Source: Flavobacterium lotistagni
GTDB lineage: Bacteria; Bacteroidota; Bacteroidia; Flavobacteriales; Flavobacteriaceae
DNA: 64,000 bases
Reading direction: 5' to 3'
Assembly (NCBI RefSeq): GCF_011392125.1
Contig: NZ_JAAJBU010000001.1
Location: 590,014-654,013, forward strand
Both the position numbers and the translations under genes were made by a program. The notes below the pieces were generated by a model. That model worked only from the letters and a program-made list of their open reading frames with translations. It searched no databases and had not been told where the DNA came from. Below are positions 8,554 through 18,070 of the stretch, piece by piece. Positions within the stretch are counted from its first letter, which is position 1. Every line of letters starts with the position of its first letter.

Positions 8554-8591
8554 GTTTGTTTTATTGAGAACCGTTTGGGTGTTGTATTAAA

Positions 8592-10040
8592 TTATCCGAC
8601 GCTGCCTTCGAGCGAAATTTCTAGCAGTTTTTGAGCTTCTACAGCAAATTCCATCGGAAGTTTATTGAGTACATCTTTACTGAAACCGTTGACAATGAGT
8701 GCAATTGCCTTTTCTGTTGGAATACCGCGCTGGTTGCAATAGAAAACTTGGTCTTCGCCAATTTTGGAAGTCGTGGCTTCATGCTCGATTTTGGCGCTTG
8801 GGTTTTTGCTTTCGATGTACGGGAAAGTGTGCGCGCCGCAATTGTTGCCCATTAAAAGTGAATCGCATTGGGAAAAGTTCCGAGCGTTTTCAGCACGCGA
8901 TCCAATTTGTACCAAACCACGGTAACTGTTTTGTGATTTCCCGGCCGATATTCCTTTAGAGATAATCGTTGACTTGGTGTTTTTTCCTAAATGGATCATT
9001 TTGGTTCCGGTGTCGGCTTGTTGGAAGTTGTTGGTCACGGCAATCGAGTAGAATTCGCCCACGGAATTATCGCCTTTCAAAACGCAGGATGGATATTTCC
9101 AGGTAACGGCTGAACCGGTCTCGACTTGCGTCCATGAAATTTTGGCGTTTTTCTCGCACAAACCTCTTTTGGTCACGAAATTAAAAACGCCGCCATGACC
9201 TTCTTTGTTTCCGGGATACCAGTTTTGAACTGTTGAGTATTTGATTTCGGCATCATCCAGAGCAATCAATTCTACAACCGCCGCGTGCAGTTGGTTTTCG
9301 TCACGACTCGGTGCGGTACATCCTTCAAGATAAGAAACGTAACTGCCTTGGTCGGCAATGACTAAAGTTCTTTCGAATTGTCCGGTGCCGGCTTGGTTGA
9401 TTCTGAAATAGGTGGAAAGTTCCATCGGGCAGCGAACGCCTTTCGGGATGTAGCAAAACGAGCCATCTGAAAATACAGCCGAATTCAAAGCTGCATAGAA
9501 GTTGTCTTTTTGGGGTACTACTGTTCCCAAGTATTGCTTGACCAAATCGGGATATTCGCGAATCGCTTCAGAAATGGAACAGAAAATAATGCCCTTTTCC
9601 GATAGCGTTTTCTTGAAAGTAGTTGCCACCGAAACTGAATCGACTACAATATCCATCGCGACGCCAGCTAGTGCTTTTTGCTCATCGATTGAAATTCCTA
9701 ACTTCTTGAAAGTCTCGAGTAATTCCGGATCGACTTCATCTAAGGACGCGTATTTGCTTTTGCTTTTTGGCGCTGAGTAGTAGGAAATCGCTTGAAAATC
9801 TGGCTTTTCGTAATGCACATTGGCCCATTCGGGTTCGGTCATTTCTTTCCAAGCACGGAACGATTCGATGCGCCAATCGGTCATCCACTGGGGTTCTTCT
9901 TTGCGTTTGGAAATAGCGCGCACGATGTCTTCATTCAAACCGACGGGAAACGTGTCTGATTCAATGTCGGTGTAAAAACCGTATTCGTACTCTTTGTTTT
10001 CGAGTTCGATTTTTAAATCGTCTTCGGTGTATTTTGACAT
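8592..10040 (-). CDS. sufB: Fe-S cluster assembly scaffold subunit SufB
   Basis: 482 residues, the normal size. It carries the conserved segments [43 protein letters not shown] and the C-terminal YCNQRGI-x-x-E-K-A. The cysteine in EGCTAP is the position proposed to receive sulfur through the beta-helix tunnel, and CVLKGDNS marks the later conserved Cys. SufB holds the nascent cluster together with SufC and SufD. The gene begins 9 bases after the sufA-type gene, so both share the operon promoter. Confidence 0.97.
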   Translation of the reverse strand: MSKYTEDDLKIELENKEYEYGFYTDIESDTFPVGLNEDIVRAISKRKEEPQWMTDWRIESFRAWKEMTEPEWANVHYEKPDFQAISYYSAPKSKSKYASLDEVDPELLETFKKLGISIDEQKALAGVAMDIVVDSVSVATTFKKTLSEKGIIFCSISEAIREYPDLVKQYLGTVVPQKDNFYAALNSAVFSDGSFCYIPKGVRCPMELSTYFRINQAGTGQFERTLVIADQGSYVSYLEGCTAPSRDENQLHAAVVELIALDDAEIKYSTVQNWYPGNKEGHGGVFNFVTKRGLCEKNAKISWTQVETGSAVTWKYPSCVLKGDNSVGEFYSIAVTNNFQQADTGTKMIHLGKNTKSTIISKGISAGKSQNSYRGLVQIGSRAENARNFSQCDSLLMGNNCGAHTFPYIESKNPSAKIEHEATTSKIGEDQVFYCNQRGIPTEKAIALIVNGFSKDVLNKLPMEFAVEAQKLLEISLEGSVG

Positions 10041-10049
10041 AATGTTATT

Positions 10050-10379
10050 TTATAAAGAGAATGATTCACCGCAACCGCAAGTCCTGCTGGCATTGGGATT
10101 GTTGAACACAAAACCTTTTCCGTTAAGCCCACCCGAAAATTCTAAAACGGTGCCAGCCAAATAAAGAAAAGACTTCTTTTCAACGGCGATTCTCACGTGG
10201 TTGTCTTCAAAAACCTTATCATTCTCACCGGTTTCTTTATCAAATTTGAGCTCATACGACAACCCCGAACATCCGCCGCTTTTCACGCCCACGCGAACGT
10301 AATCTTTGGCAGCATCAAAACCGTCGTCTTTCATCATCTCAATTATTTTCTTGCTGGCTGTATCAGATACTTGAATCAT
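10050..10379 (-). CDS. A-type Fe-S carrier protein (SufA/IscA/ErpA family)
   Basis: 109 residues with the three invariant cysteines of A-type carriers: one in SGGCSGLSY and two in the C-terminal CGCGESF. These ligate Fe or an Fe-S cluster for transfer to target proteins. As first gene of the suf operon its role is most like SufA, but A-type proteins cannot be told apart reliably by sequence alone. A TATATTTG element lies about 33 bases upstream on the same strand. Confidence 0.93.
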   Translation of the reverse strand: MIQVSDTASKKIIEMMKDDGFDAAKDYVRVGVKSGGCSGLSYELKFDKETGENDKVFEDNHVRIAVEKKSFLYLAGTVLEFSGGLNGKGFVFNNPNASRTCGCGESFSL

Positions 10380-10411
10380 AGCTTGTGTTGATTTTGTCTA
10401 AATTAACGATG

Positions 10412-10419
10412 CAAATATA
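10412..10419 (-). promoter_or_regulatory. -7 element of the suf operon promoter
   Basis: On the minus strand this reads TATATTTG, an exact match to TAnnTTTG. The transcript would begin near 10405, about 26 bases before the first gene of the operon. No clear TTG is seen at the expected -33 distance. No obvious IscR- or Fur-type palindrome is visible nearby. Confidence 0.5.
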
Positions 10420-10554
10420 CTGCTTTTGAGTGTTTGGCATTTATTCGTTAACATTTTTATAGCGGATGTTCAGAAAAGAAAAAACTCGATTTGTTAAAAA
10501 ATTGAAAAAACTCGATATCTTGCAGTCATAAAAACATCTAAACCAAACCCAATT

Positions 10555-11514
10555 ATGGAAGTTATTTCACCAAAAGTCAGGAATTACCAATTGCGTTTCC
10601 ATGGTACCGGAAGCGCTTTTTTTAGTGTTATTATTGTTAATTGGCTACTCACTGTTATTACGCTCGGTTTGTATTATCCGTGGGCCAAGGCCAACAAATT
10701 GAAATACCTTTATGGCGAAACTTCCTTGAATGATGACCGTTTTGCGTTCCATGGCACCGGAAAAGAAATGTTCAAAGGGTTTATCAAAGTCTTAATTTTA
10801 TTCGCTTTGATTTATGGTTTGCTCTTCCTTTTTATCTATTTGCAAATGCCTATCATCGGCATCTTGGTATTTTATTGCGCATTTCTGGCGATTCTGCCTT
10901 TAGCGATTCACGGCGCGTATCGTTACAGAATGTCCAGAACGTCTTGGCGAGGCATTCGTTTTGGCTATCGAGGCCAACGAAATGAACTGTTTGCGAGTTT
11001 TTTCAAATGGTTGTTACTCACGATTATCACCTTCGGGATTTACGGCTCTTGGATGCACGTCAACCTGCGAAGATATGTTTTGGGCAATGTTCGTTTCGGC
11101 GATATTGAATTTGAATACCGTGGTGACGGCGGTGACTATTTCTTGTTGAATCTAAAAGGTTACTTCCTGACAATAATTACCTTCGGGATTTACATATTTT
11201 GGTGGCAGAAAGAACTTTTTGATTTTTATGTGAACAATCTTTGGCTAGAGAAAGACGGCGAATCGATTCAATTGAATTCGACCGTTACCGGCGGAGGCTT
11301 TTTTCAACTGGCAATTGTCAACCTGCTGATTATCGTTTTTACTTTAGGTTTGGGTTATGCTTGGGCCGCTACCAGAACGCTCGAATATTTGTTTGATAAC
11401 ATCATCCTTGAAGGCAATATTGATTTGGATTCTATCAACCAAACCGAAGACAACTTCAACGATGCTACCGGCGAGGATGTGAGTGATATGCTTGATCTTG
11501 ATTTTGTAATGTAA
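10555..11514 (+). CDS. DUF898 (YjgN-like) multi-pass membrane protein
   Basis: 319 residues. The protein is built from four related membrane repeats, each with a T-x-I-T-x-G-x-Y-x-x-W-like core: LTVITLGLYYPWAK, LTIITFGIYGSWMH, LTIITFGIYIFWWQ and IVFTLGLGYAWAAT. The repeats begin with FHGTG- or YRG-type turns. This is the architecture of DUF898, whose E. coli member is YjgN; its biochemical role is not known to me. The acidic C-terminal tail has no repeat. It is followed after one base by an M48 peptidase gene, a pairing that I recall in other bacteria and that suggests a joint role in membrane protein quality control (inference). Confidence 0.88.
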   Translation: MEVISPKVRNYQLRFHGTGSAFFSVIIVNWLLTVITLGLYYPWAKANKLKYLYGETSLNDDRFAFHGTGKEMFKGFIKVLILFALIYGLLFLFIYLQMPIIGILVFYCAFLAILPLAIHGAYRYRMSRTSWRGIRFGYRGQRNELFASFFKWLLLTIITFGIYGSWMHVNLRRYVLGNVRFGDIEFEYRGDGGDYFLLNLKGYFLTIITFGIYIFWWQKELFDFYVNNLWLEKDGESIQLNSTVTGGGFFQLAIVNLLIIVFTLGLGYAWAATRTLEYLFDNIILEGNIDLDSINQTEDNFNDATGEDVSDMLDLDFVM

Positions 11515-11515
11515 A

Positions 11516-12571
11516 ATGGCTGAACAACTTACCGCTATTTTCTACGACGGAAAGTCTTCAGTGCCAAGAACCGTCCACTTGTATTTTGACAAGCAAAAAG
11601 GCATTTTGAGTTTTCAAACCGAAAATCAAGAGCAGTTATGGGAAATTAAATCGGTGACCTTGACATCAAATAAAAACAGCATAACACTGCAACACGGCAA
11701 AGCGCTTTTTCAGCAATTGGTGATTGACGACCCTGAGTTAATCGTCGCTATTGAGTCTAGTAAAAGAGCTGCCACGACGAATTTATACCAACGGTTGATT
11801 AATTACGGTTTCCCACTTCACGCATTGGTCGCGTTGCTGATTCTGGGGCTAATCGTTTTGTCGTACTTGTATGTCGTGCCTTGGATTGGAGAAAAATCTG
11901 TCGCGCTGATTCCAGAGGAATATGACAACAAGCTGGGTGATGCTTTTTTCGATCAAAATATGATGTTCACCTCTGTTGATACGGCTCGCAGCAAAGCACT
12001 GAATCAGTTTGCCCAAGAATTGAAACTCAACAATACCAAGAAGCTGCATTTCACCGTTGTAACATCGGAAACCGTGAATGCATTTGCACTTCCCAACGGA
12101 AATATTGTGGTTTACACCGGTATCTTGAAAGAAATGAAATCCTATGATGAACTCGTTGCGCTTTTAGGACATGAAGTTTCGCATGTTAATGAAAGACACG
12201 CGATGAAAATGATGTGCCGGAATTTGTCGGGTTACCTATTAATTTCGACGATTTTAGGCGATGTCAACGGAGTGATGGCAACTATTGGCGACAACATCAA
12301 CAGTTTACAATCGCTTTCTTTCTCCAGAGCATTCGAACAACAAGCCGATAGAGAAGGTTTCAAAATCGTTGTGGCAAATAAAGTGAATCCGAGAGGTGTA
12401 TCCAATTTATTTAAAAGGCTCGAAGACGCTGATTTTGCGGTTCCAGAATTTTTGAGTTCACATCCGATGACCAAAGAACGTATACGATATATCGATAAAA
12501 TGATTAAAACCGAATCGTATCAGATTCTAGAAAACCCTAAATTAAAATCCTTGTTTAAAGTAATAAAATAA
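11516..12571 (+). CDS. Membrane-anchored M48 family metallopeptidase
   Basis: 351 residues. An N-terminal beta-rich domain (about 1-95) precedes one transmembrane helix (about 100-123, HALVALLILGLIVLSYLYVV). The peptidase domain follows, with the zinc motif HEVSH near residue 219 (LLGHEVSHVNERHAMK) and a downstream FEQQADREG that supplies the third zinc ligand. The order resembles Oma1/BepA-type M48 enzymes but with a soluble domain before the helix. It begins one base after the DUF898 gene and overlaps the next gene by one base, so the three genes are co-translated. Confidence 0.9.
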   Translation: MAEQLTAIFYDGKSSVPRTVHLYFDKQKGILSFQTENQEQLWEIKSVTLTSNKNSITLQHGKALFQQLVIDDPELIVAIESSKRAATTNLYQRLINYGFPLHALVALLILGLIVLSYLYVVPWIGEKSVALIPEEYDNKLGDAFFDQNMMFTSVDTARSKALNQFAQELKLNNTKKLHFTVVTSETVNAFALPNGNIVVYTGILKEMKSYDELVALLGHEVSHVNERHAMKMMCRNLSGYLLISTILGDVNGVMATIGDNINSLQSLSFSRAFEQQADREGFKIVVANKVNPRGVSNLFKRLEDADFAVPEFLSSHPMTKERIRYIDKMIKTESYQILENPKLKSLFKVIK

Positions 12572-13428
12572 TGAAACTATATCCTGTTGAATCCGGCAAT
12601 TTTAAATTAGACGGCGGTGCCATGTTTGGCGTAGTGCCGAAAACCATTTGGAACAAAACCAATCCGGCCGATGCCAATAATTTGATTGATATTGCCGCGC
12701 GATGTTTACTAATTGAAGATGGCAATCGCTTGATTTTGATTGATACCGGTTTGGGCAACAAACAATCGGAGAAATTTTTTGGTTATTACTCGCTATGGGG
12801 CACACACAGCTTAGATAAATCACTGGCCAATTACGGCTTTCACCGAGATGATGTGACCGACGTTTTTATGACGCACCTGCATTTCGATCACTGTGGCGGT
12901 AGCATCCAATGGAACAAAGACCGAACCGGCTACGAACCTGCTTTCAAAAACGCTAAATTCTGGACCAATGAAAACCACTGGCAATGGGCCACAGAACCAA
13001 ATGCGCGAGAAAAAGCGTCATTTTTGAAAGAGAATATTTTACCGATGCAGCAAAGCGGCCAATTGAACTTCATCACCAAACCAGAATCTGACTTTACCGA
13101 AGCATCAGAATTGGGTTTCGGCATTTTCTTCGTAGACGGTCATACCGAGAAAATGATGATTCCGCACATCAAGTATCAGGACAAAACTATTTGTTTCATG
13201 GCAGATTTATTGCCTACCGCCGGACATATTCCGCTACCTTACGTCATGGGTTATGACACTCGACCGTTACTTACCTTACCCGAAAAGGAAAAATTTATGA
13301 ATGCTGCGGCCGACAACAATTATTACTTGTTCTTAGAGCACGACGCACACAACGAACTCATTACAGTCGAGCATACCGAAAAAGGCGTTCGGTTGAAAGA
13401 AGTATTCGGTAGTCTGGATATATTTTAA
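12571..13428 (+). CDS. MBL-fold metallo-hydrolase
   Basis: 285 residues. The metallo-beta-lactamase motif HLHFDHCGG is at about residue 101-109, with a later metal-ligand histidine in VDGHTEKM and another in LEHDAHNE. The order and spacing fit the MBL superfamily (the group near N-acyl homoserine lactonases and related hydrolases), but the substrate cannot be told. The start codon shares a base with the stop codon of the M48 gene (TAATG), which ties it to that operon. Confidence 0.9.
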   Translation: MKLYPVESGNFKLDGGAMFGVVPKTIWNKTNPADANNLIDIAARCLLIEDGNRLILIDTGLGNKQSEKFFGYYSLWGTHSLDKSLANYGFHRDDVTDVFMTHLHFDHCGGSIQWNKDRTGYEPAFKNAKFWTNENHWQWATEPNAREKASFLKENILPMQQSGQLNFITKPESDFTEASELGFGIFFVDGHTEKMMIPHIKYQDKTICFMADLLPTAGHIPLPYVMGYDTRPLLTLPEKEKFMNAAADNNYYLFLEHDAHNELITVEHTEKGVRLKEVFGSLDIF

Positions 13429-13601
13429 GCCTTAATGATTGATTTTCAATTATAAATATATGTTAATTATTTTATTGATATGTCAATTTTTGATTTATCA
13501 TTTTTAAGTTTGTCGTTCTAAAACCACAATGGTGTGTTTGATTGTTTATAAATCTATTTTCAATCTTATCATTGCTTTTTAAACATTTCTATTTTTACAC
13601 A

Positions 13602-14033
13602 ATGGAACGACTCGAAACCATCAATTTCTACTTGCTCGACAAAGCCATTCGAACTTATCGTGTGTATTCTCAGAAAAAACTACGCGAAAATGGATTCAAA
13701 ATCACCGTCGACCAGTGGTTGGTGATTAAAGTACTGATGGAAAACCCCGGGATTTCACAACTAAGCCTTGCGGAAAAAGCCTTTAAAGACAATGCTTCCA
13801 TAACACGAATTATTGAACTGTTGGTTAAATCAAAATATTTGGATCGAAAAGTCAACCCGAAAGACCGCCGCACTTCAATTTTAAAAGTAACACCCGATGG
13901 TGAGGAAATCATCAACAAAGTTCAAGGCTTGGTGTTGCAAAACAGAAAAGTCGCCCAAACCGGAATCACTATAGAGGAACTAGAAAACCTCAATATCACT
14001 TTAAAAAAAATCATTAAAAACTGTCAACCATAA
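13602..14033 (+). CDS. MarR family transcriptional regulator
   Basis: 143 residues from the ATG at 13602. A frame open further upstream begins with a hydrophobic segment that does not belong to MarR proteins. The winged helix-turn-helix is visible: ISQLSLAEKAFKDNASITRIIELLVKSKYLDRKVNPKDRRTSI, with the wing DRRT typical of MarR. A TATTTTTA sequence just before the start may be the promoter -7. The next gene, an S8 peptidase, has its own promoter, so a regulator-target link is possible but not shown. Confidence 0.9.
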   Translation: MERLETINFYLLDKAIRTYRVYSQKKLRENGFKITVDQWLVIKVLMENPGISQLSLAEKAFKDNASITRIIELLVKSKYLDRKVNPKDRRTSILKVTPDGEEIINKVQGLVLQNRKVAQTGITIEELENLNITLKKIIKNCQP

Positions 14034-14224
14034 TCTTGTTTATGCTCAAATTAGTCAACATTTTTGTACTGCTTTTCATAACCGCTATCCAGTTGGTTCT
14101 TTCGATTTTTCTCTGAACTAACTCGTTAAACCAACAAAATAGGTTACTCCTGAAGTGATTCAGTTGCTTTTGTACGCATACTAAATTAATGTTAATCCTG
14201 CCGAGTTTTCGCCTCAAAGCTGAT

Positions 14225-14232
14225 TATTTTTG
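14225..14232 (+). promoter_or_regulatory. -7 element of the S8 peptidase gene
   Basis: TATTTTTG, an exact TAnnTTTG match, 20 bases before the ATG at 14253. No good TTG is seen at -33. Confidence 0.45.
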
Positions 14233-14252
14233 GCCCAATAAAACTATTTACT

Positions 14253-15848
14253 ATGAATTTGATTAAAACAATTTCCTTTTCGATACTCCTAAGTGCCACA
14301 GTGTCGTTTTCAATGCAAGCGCAGGGCACTAGCTTTGCTGCAAAAAAAGGACAACTCACCGATGAGCAACTAAAAAGATGGAGCCATCTCGATTTAGGTA
14401 AAGACAGCGTTCCGGGTATGAGTGTTGACCGAGTTTATTCAGAACTAATCAAAAACAGAAAAGGCAAAAAAGTAATTGTTGGTGTAATCGATTCAGGTGT
14501 CGATATCGAACACGAAGATTTGAAAAATGTGCTTTGGACCAACAAAAAAGAAATAGCAGGCAATGGAGTTGACGATGATAAAAACGGTTTTGTCGATGAC
14601 ATTCACGGCTGGAATTTCTTGGGTGATTCTGGAAACGAGAACCTTGAAATGACTCGAATACTGAAAAAGACTGACGATGGTTCACCAGAATACAAAGCCG
14701 CTAAAACTGAACATGAGAAAATGTATCAGGAAAACCTTCAAGGCAAGCAACAAGTTGACTTTCTTTTCAAAGCCAACCAAGACATCAAAGATTATCTGAA
14801 AAAAGACAATTATACCCTCGAAGAAGTCAAAGCGATTGAAACGACCGACCCTTCGCTAAACCGCAGCAAGCAAGTCATGATTAGCGTTATCGGGCAAGCC
14901 GGACCGGATTTCAACGACGGTTTAAACGACTATAAAAATCAGGTGTACGACATGCTCAATTACAACCTCAACAAAGACTTTGACGGCAGAAAAATCTTGG
15001 GCGACAACCCAGACGACATGACCAACACGCATTACGGCAACAACATCGTTTATGGCCCTGATAAGAAAAATGCTTTGCACGGAACGCATGTTGCGGGAAT
15101 CATTGCCCAAAGCCGCAACAACAATTTAGGCGGCGACGGAATCGCTGACAACGCTGAAATCATGGCCATCCGCGCCGTGCCTAATGGTGATGAGTACGAC
15201 AAAGATATCGCTCTAAGTATCCGTTACGCAGTAGATAATGGCGCCAAAGTAATCAACGGGAGTTTCGGAAAGAGTTTTTCACCGCACAAACAATGGGTTT
15301 ACGACGCGATTAAATACGCTGAAAAGAAAGACGTTCTTATTGTTCACGCCGCCGGAAATGATGCCAAGGATATCGATGTGGAAAGCAATTTTCCAAATGA
15401 TTCCGACGACAAGAAAACAGAATTTGCTGACAACATGATTACCGTAGGCGCTTTGAGCTACAACTATGGCGAGAAAATCATCGCACCGTTTTCTAACTAC
15501 GGAAAACTCAATGTAGATGTTTATGCGCCTGGAATGGAAATTTATGCTACTACGCCAAACAATACCTACAAATACGAGCAAGGTACTTCAATGGCTTCTC
15601 CAAATGTAGCCGGTGTGGCTGCGATGATTCGTTCTTATTTCCCGAACCTGACTGCCAAACAAGTGAAGTATATTTTGATGAATTCAGGAACTGCCGTTAC
15701 CGACAAAGTAATTGTAGGCGGAAACCCTGATGACAAAAAAGCCATGACCGACATTTGCAAATCAGGTAAAATCGTCAACGCCTACAACGCCTTTAAAATG
15801 GCCGAGAAAATGTCTGTCAAAAGCAAGAGCAAAAAAGTAAGGGGTTAA
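14253..15848 (+). CDS. Secreted S8 (subtilisin-like) serine peptidase
   Basis: 531 residues with a signal peptide ending around MQAQG. The catalytic triad is present: Asp in VIDSGVD (near 80), His in HGTHVAGI (near 276) and Ser in GTSMASPNVAG (near 446). Between Asp and His lies an insertion of about 195 residues, where classical subtilisins have only about 30; it contains charged helices (e.g. HEKMYQENLQ) and a DDDKNGFVDDIHGWNF segment resembling calcium-binding loops. No T9SS sorting domain is visible at the C-terminus, so the enzyme is probably periplasmic or anchored otherwise. A strong terminator follows. Confidence 0.92.
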   Translation: MNLIKTISFSILLSATVSFSMQAQGTSFAAKKGQLTDEQLKRWSHLDLGKDSVPGMSVDRVYSELIKNRKGKKVIVGVIDSGVDIEHEDLKNVLWTNKKEIAGNGVDDDKNGFVDDIHGWNFLGDSGNENLEMTRILKKTDDGSPEYKAAKTEHEKMYQENLQGKQQVDFLFKANQDIKDYLKKDNYTLEEVKAIETTDPSLNRSKQVMISVIGQAGPDFNDGLNDYKNQVYDMLNYNLNKDFDGRKILGDNPDDMTNTHYGNNIVYGPDKKNALHGTHVAGIIAQSRNNNLGGDGIADNAEIMAIRAVPNGDEYDKDIALSIRYAVDNGAKVINGSFGKSFSPHKQWVYDAIKYAEKKDVLIVHAAGNDAKDIDVESNFPNDSDDKKTEFADNMITVGALSYNYGEKIIAPFSNYGKLNVDVYAPGMEIYATTPNNTYKYEQGTSMASPNVAGVAAMIRSYFPNLTAKQVKYILMNSGTAVTDKVIVGGNPDDKKAMTDICKSGKIVNAYNAFKMAEKMSVKSKSKKVRG

Positions 15849-15867
15849 TCCTCTCTGAAAATAAAAG

Positions 15868-15913
15868 AATAAGCCTGCAAGGAAATTGAAACTTCAGGCT
15901 TATTTTTGTTTTT
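15868..15913 (+). terminator. Terminator of the S8 peptidase gene, overlapping the next promoter element
   Basis: Stem AATAAGCCTG (15868-15877) / CAGGCTTATT (15895-15904) with a 17-base loop and a T-rich tract. The tract contains TATTTTTG at 15901-15908, an exact -7 motif placed 22 bases before the M1 peptidase ATG, so one sequence may both end one transcript and start the next. Confidence 0.75.
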
Positions 15914-15929
15914 AATCAATCCGTTATTT

Positions 15930-17831
15930 ATGAAATCAATCTTTTCTTTTGTGCTGTTTTCAATCGGGAGTTTTCTTTGGTCACAGCAAACCGGTTACTG
16001 GCAACAGCATGCTGATTATAAAATGAACGTTGTGGTCGACGCACCAAAATATCAATACAAAGGCACTCAAGAGTTGGTTTACACTAACAATTCGCCCGAT
16101 ACGTTGAAACGAGTGTTTTATCATTTGTACAACAATGCGTTCCAACCCGGCAGTGAGATGGATATGCGCCTACAATCCATTGCCGATCCAGACCGCAGAA
16201 TGGTGACCAAAGTGAAAGTAGACGGAAAGGAAGTTAAAGAAAGCCGCATTGCCAAACTCAAACCAAACGAAATCGGTTATTTAAAGATTTCCAACTTCAA
16301 GCAAGACGGAATTTCTGCCAATATCAAAGAAGTCGGAACGATTCTCGAAGTGACCTTGCCCAAGCCAATTCTGCCAAATTCTAAAACAGTTTTCAGCCTA
16401 GATTTCGACGGACAAGTTCCGGTACAAATCAGACGTTCGGGCAGAAATAATGCTGAGGGCGTTGAATTCTCAATGAGCCAATGGTATCCGAAAATCGCCG
16501 AATTTGACTTCGAAGGTTGGCATGCCGATCCGTACATTGCGCGTGAGTTCCATGGTGTTTGGGGCAATTTCGATGTCAAAATCACTATCGACAAAGACTA
16601 TGTTCTGGGCGGCAGCGGTTATCTTCAAAACAAAAACGAAATCGGAAAAGGTTACCAAGACACCGGCGTAACGGTGAATTATCCTAAAAAAACCAAAACC
16701 CTGACTTGGCATTTCCTCGCTCCGAACGTACACGATTTTACTTGGGCAGCCGACAAAAATTACCAGCACGATGTCTATCAGATTCCCGGCGGTGCGACCT
16801 TGCATTTTCTGTACAAAAACAATCCGAAAATCATCGACAATTGGAAAAAAGCACAGCCCGAAACCGCGCGTCTGATGCAGTTCTATAACCAGACCGTGGG
16901 CAAATATCCTTATGATCAGTACTCAGTAATTCAAGGTGGCGATGGCGGTATGGAATACGCGATGTGCACTTTGATTCTTGGTGAAGGTGAATACGACGGC
17001 CTTATCGGGGTGATTGCTCACGAAATGGCACATTCTTGGTTTCAGCATGTTTTGGCCTCTAACGAAAGCAAACACGGATGGATGGACGAGGGTTTTACCT
17101 CGTTCTTGGAAGATTTAGGAATGAACGAAATTGCCGTCAAAAAAGTGGATAATCCGCACAAAGGCTCTTACGATGGTTATTATTATATGGTGAATTCAGG
17201 CAAGGAACAACCGCAAAGCACGCATTCAGACCGCTATGATTTTAATCAGGTTTACAGCATCACATCGTATAGCAAAGGTGACGTTTTTCTGGCGCAATTG
17301 GGCTATTTGATCGGGCGCGAAAATTTAATGAAAACCCTCAAGAGATATTACCGCGATTTCCAATTCAAACATCCTACACCAAATGATATCAAACGAACGG
17401 CGGAAAGGGTTTCTGGAGCCAACCTCGATTGGTATCTTACAGACTGGACGCAAACCACCAATACGATCGACTACGCCATTCAAAATGTAGAAAGCGCTAC
17501 CGATGGCGTGCCTCGAACCGGTATTACATTGGAGAGAATCGGAAGGATGCCGATGCCGCTCGACATTTTAGTGGAATACACCGACGGCACTAAAGAATCT
17601 TTTTACATTCCGCTACGGATGATGAATTTCGAGAAAGACAACCCGAACCCAGAAATCAAAAGAACCGTTTTGTCGGATTGGGCTTGGGCCAGCCCGCGTT
17701 ATTTCTTTGAGTTGAGCAAAGCGAAAACTTCTATTAAAAAAATCACCATTGACCCGAGCGGCTTAATGGCCGATGTGAAGCAAGAGAACAATGTTTTCCC
17801 GGCAGCGCCCAAAATCGAAAACAAAAAATAA
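15930..17831 (+). CDS. M1 family (gluzincin) metallopeptidase, secreted
   Basis: 633 residues from the ATG at 15930, which opens a good signal peptide (MKSIFSFVLFSIGSFLWSQQ). An in-frame start 8 codons earlier would fall inside the terminator tract. The zinc site is complete: HEMAH, then 18 residues, then Glu in GWMDEGF. The usual GxMEN exopeptidase motif is altered to GGMEYAM, which suggests different N-terminal recognition from classical aminopeptidase N. The N-terminal beta domain and the C-terminal beta domain (from about 525) are present. Probably acts on peptides in the periplasm or outside. Confidence 0.92.
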   Translation: MKSIFSFVLFSIGSFLWSQQTGYWQQHADYKMNVVVDAPKYQYKGTQELVYTNNSPDTLKRVFYHLYNNAFQPGSEMDMRLQSIADPDRRMVTKVKVDGKEVKESRIAKLKPNEIGYLKISNFKQDGISANIKEVGTILEVTLPKPILPNSKTVFSLDFDGQVPVQIRRSGRNNAEGVEFSMSQWYPKIAEFDFEGWHADPYIAREFHGVWGNFDVKITIDKDYVLGGSGYLQNKNEIGKGYQDTGVTVNYPKKTKTLTWHFLAPNVHDFTWAADKNYQHDVYQIPGGATLHFLYKNNPKIIDNWKKAQPETARLMQFYNQTVGKYPYDQYSVIQGGDGGMEYAMCTLILGEGEYDGLIGVIAHEMAHSWFQHVLASNESKHGWMDEGFTSFLEDLGMNEIAVKKVDNPHKGSYDGYYYMVNSGKEQPQSTHSDRYDFNQVYSITSYSKGDVFLAQLGYLIGRENLMKTLKRYYRDFQFKHPTPNDIKRTAERVSGANLDWYLTDWTQTTNTIDYAIQNVESATDGVPRTGITLERIGRMPMPLDILVEYTDGTKESFYIPLRMMNFEKDNPNPEIKRTVLSDWAWASPRYFFELSKAKTSIKKITIDPSGLMADVKQENNVFPAAPKIENKK

Positions 17832-17833
17832 TA

Positions 17834-17874
17834 GAAAAGCCCTCAACTAAAATACTTGAGGGCTTTTCGTTTTA
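17834..17874 (+). terminator. Terminator of the M1 peptidase gene
   Basis: Perfect 13-bp stem GAAAAGCCCTCAA (17834-17846) / TTGAGGGCTTTTC (17856-17868), with a 9-base loop and a short T-run. The following stretch to 18025 shows nothing I recognise. Confidence 0.8.
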
Positions 17875-18025
17875 TCTGCTTTACTTGTAGCAGTTGCTTC
17901 TTCAACTCACGGATATTGCTCAGTATCTTGAAATGTTTTTTTCGGGTTACTCTAATAAAATTAATTCCTGTTAAAACAAAATTCCTAACACAATTCGGAG
18001 GTAGATTTTCAAAATTGCAATTGGT

Positions 18026-18054
18026 TTGATTTTACCTTTGGCTTTGTACCTTTG
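18026..18054 (+). promoter_or_regulatory. rnpA promoter with two tandem -7 elements
   Basis: TTG at 18026-18028, 18 bases, then TACCTTTG at 18047-18054. An identical TACCTTTG lies at 18033-18040. The downstream copy predicts a start of transcription near 18061 and supports translation from 18071 rather than from an upstream in-frame codon. Confidence 0.6.
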
Positions 18055-18070
18055 CCCCGAAACCAGAAAG

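Noticed and set aside
10194..10199. CACGTG core within the sufA-type gene
   Set aside because: Flanks (CTCACGTGGTT) do not fit parS; an isolated hexamer.
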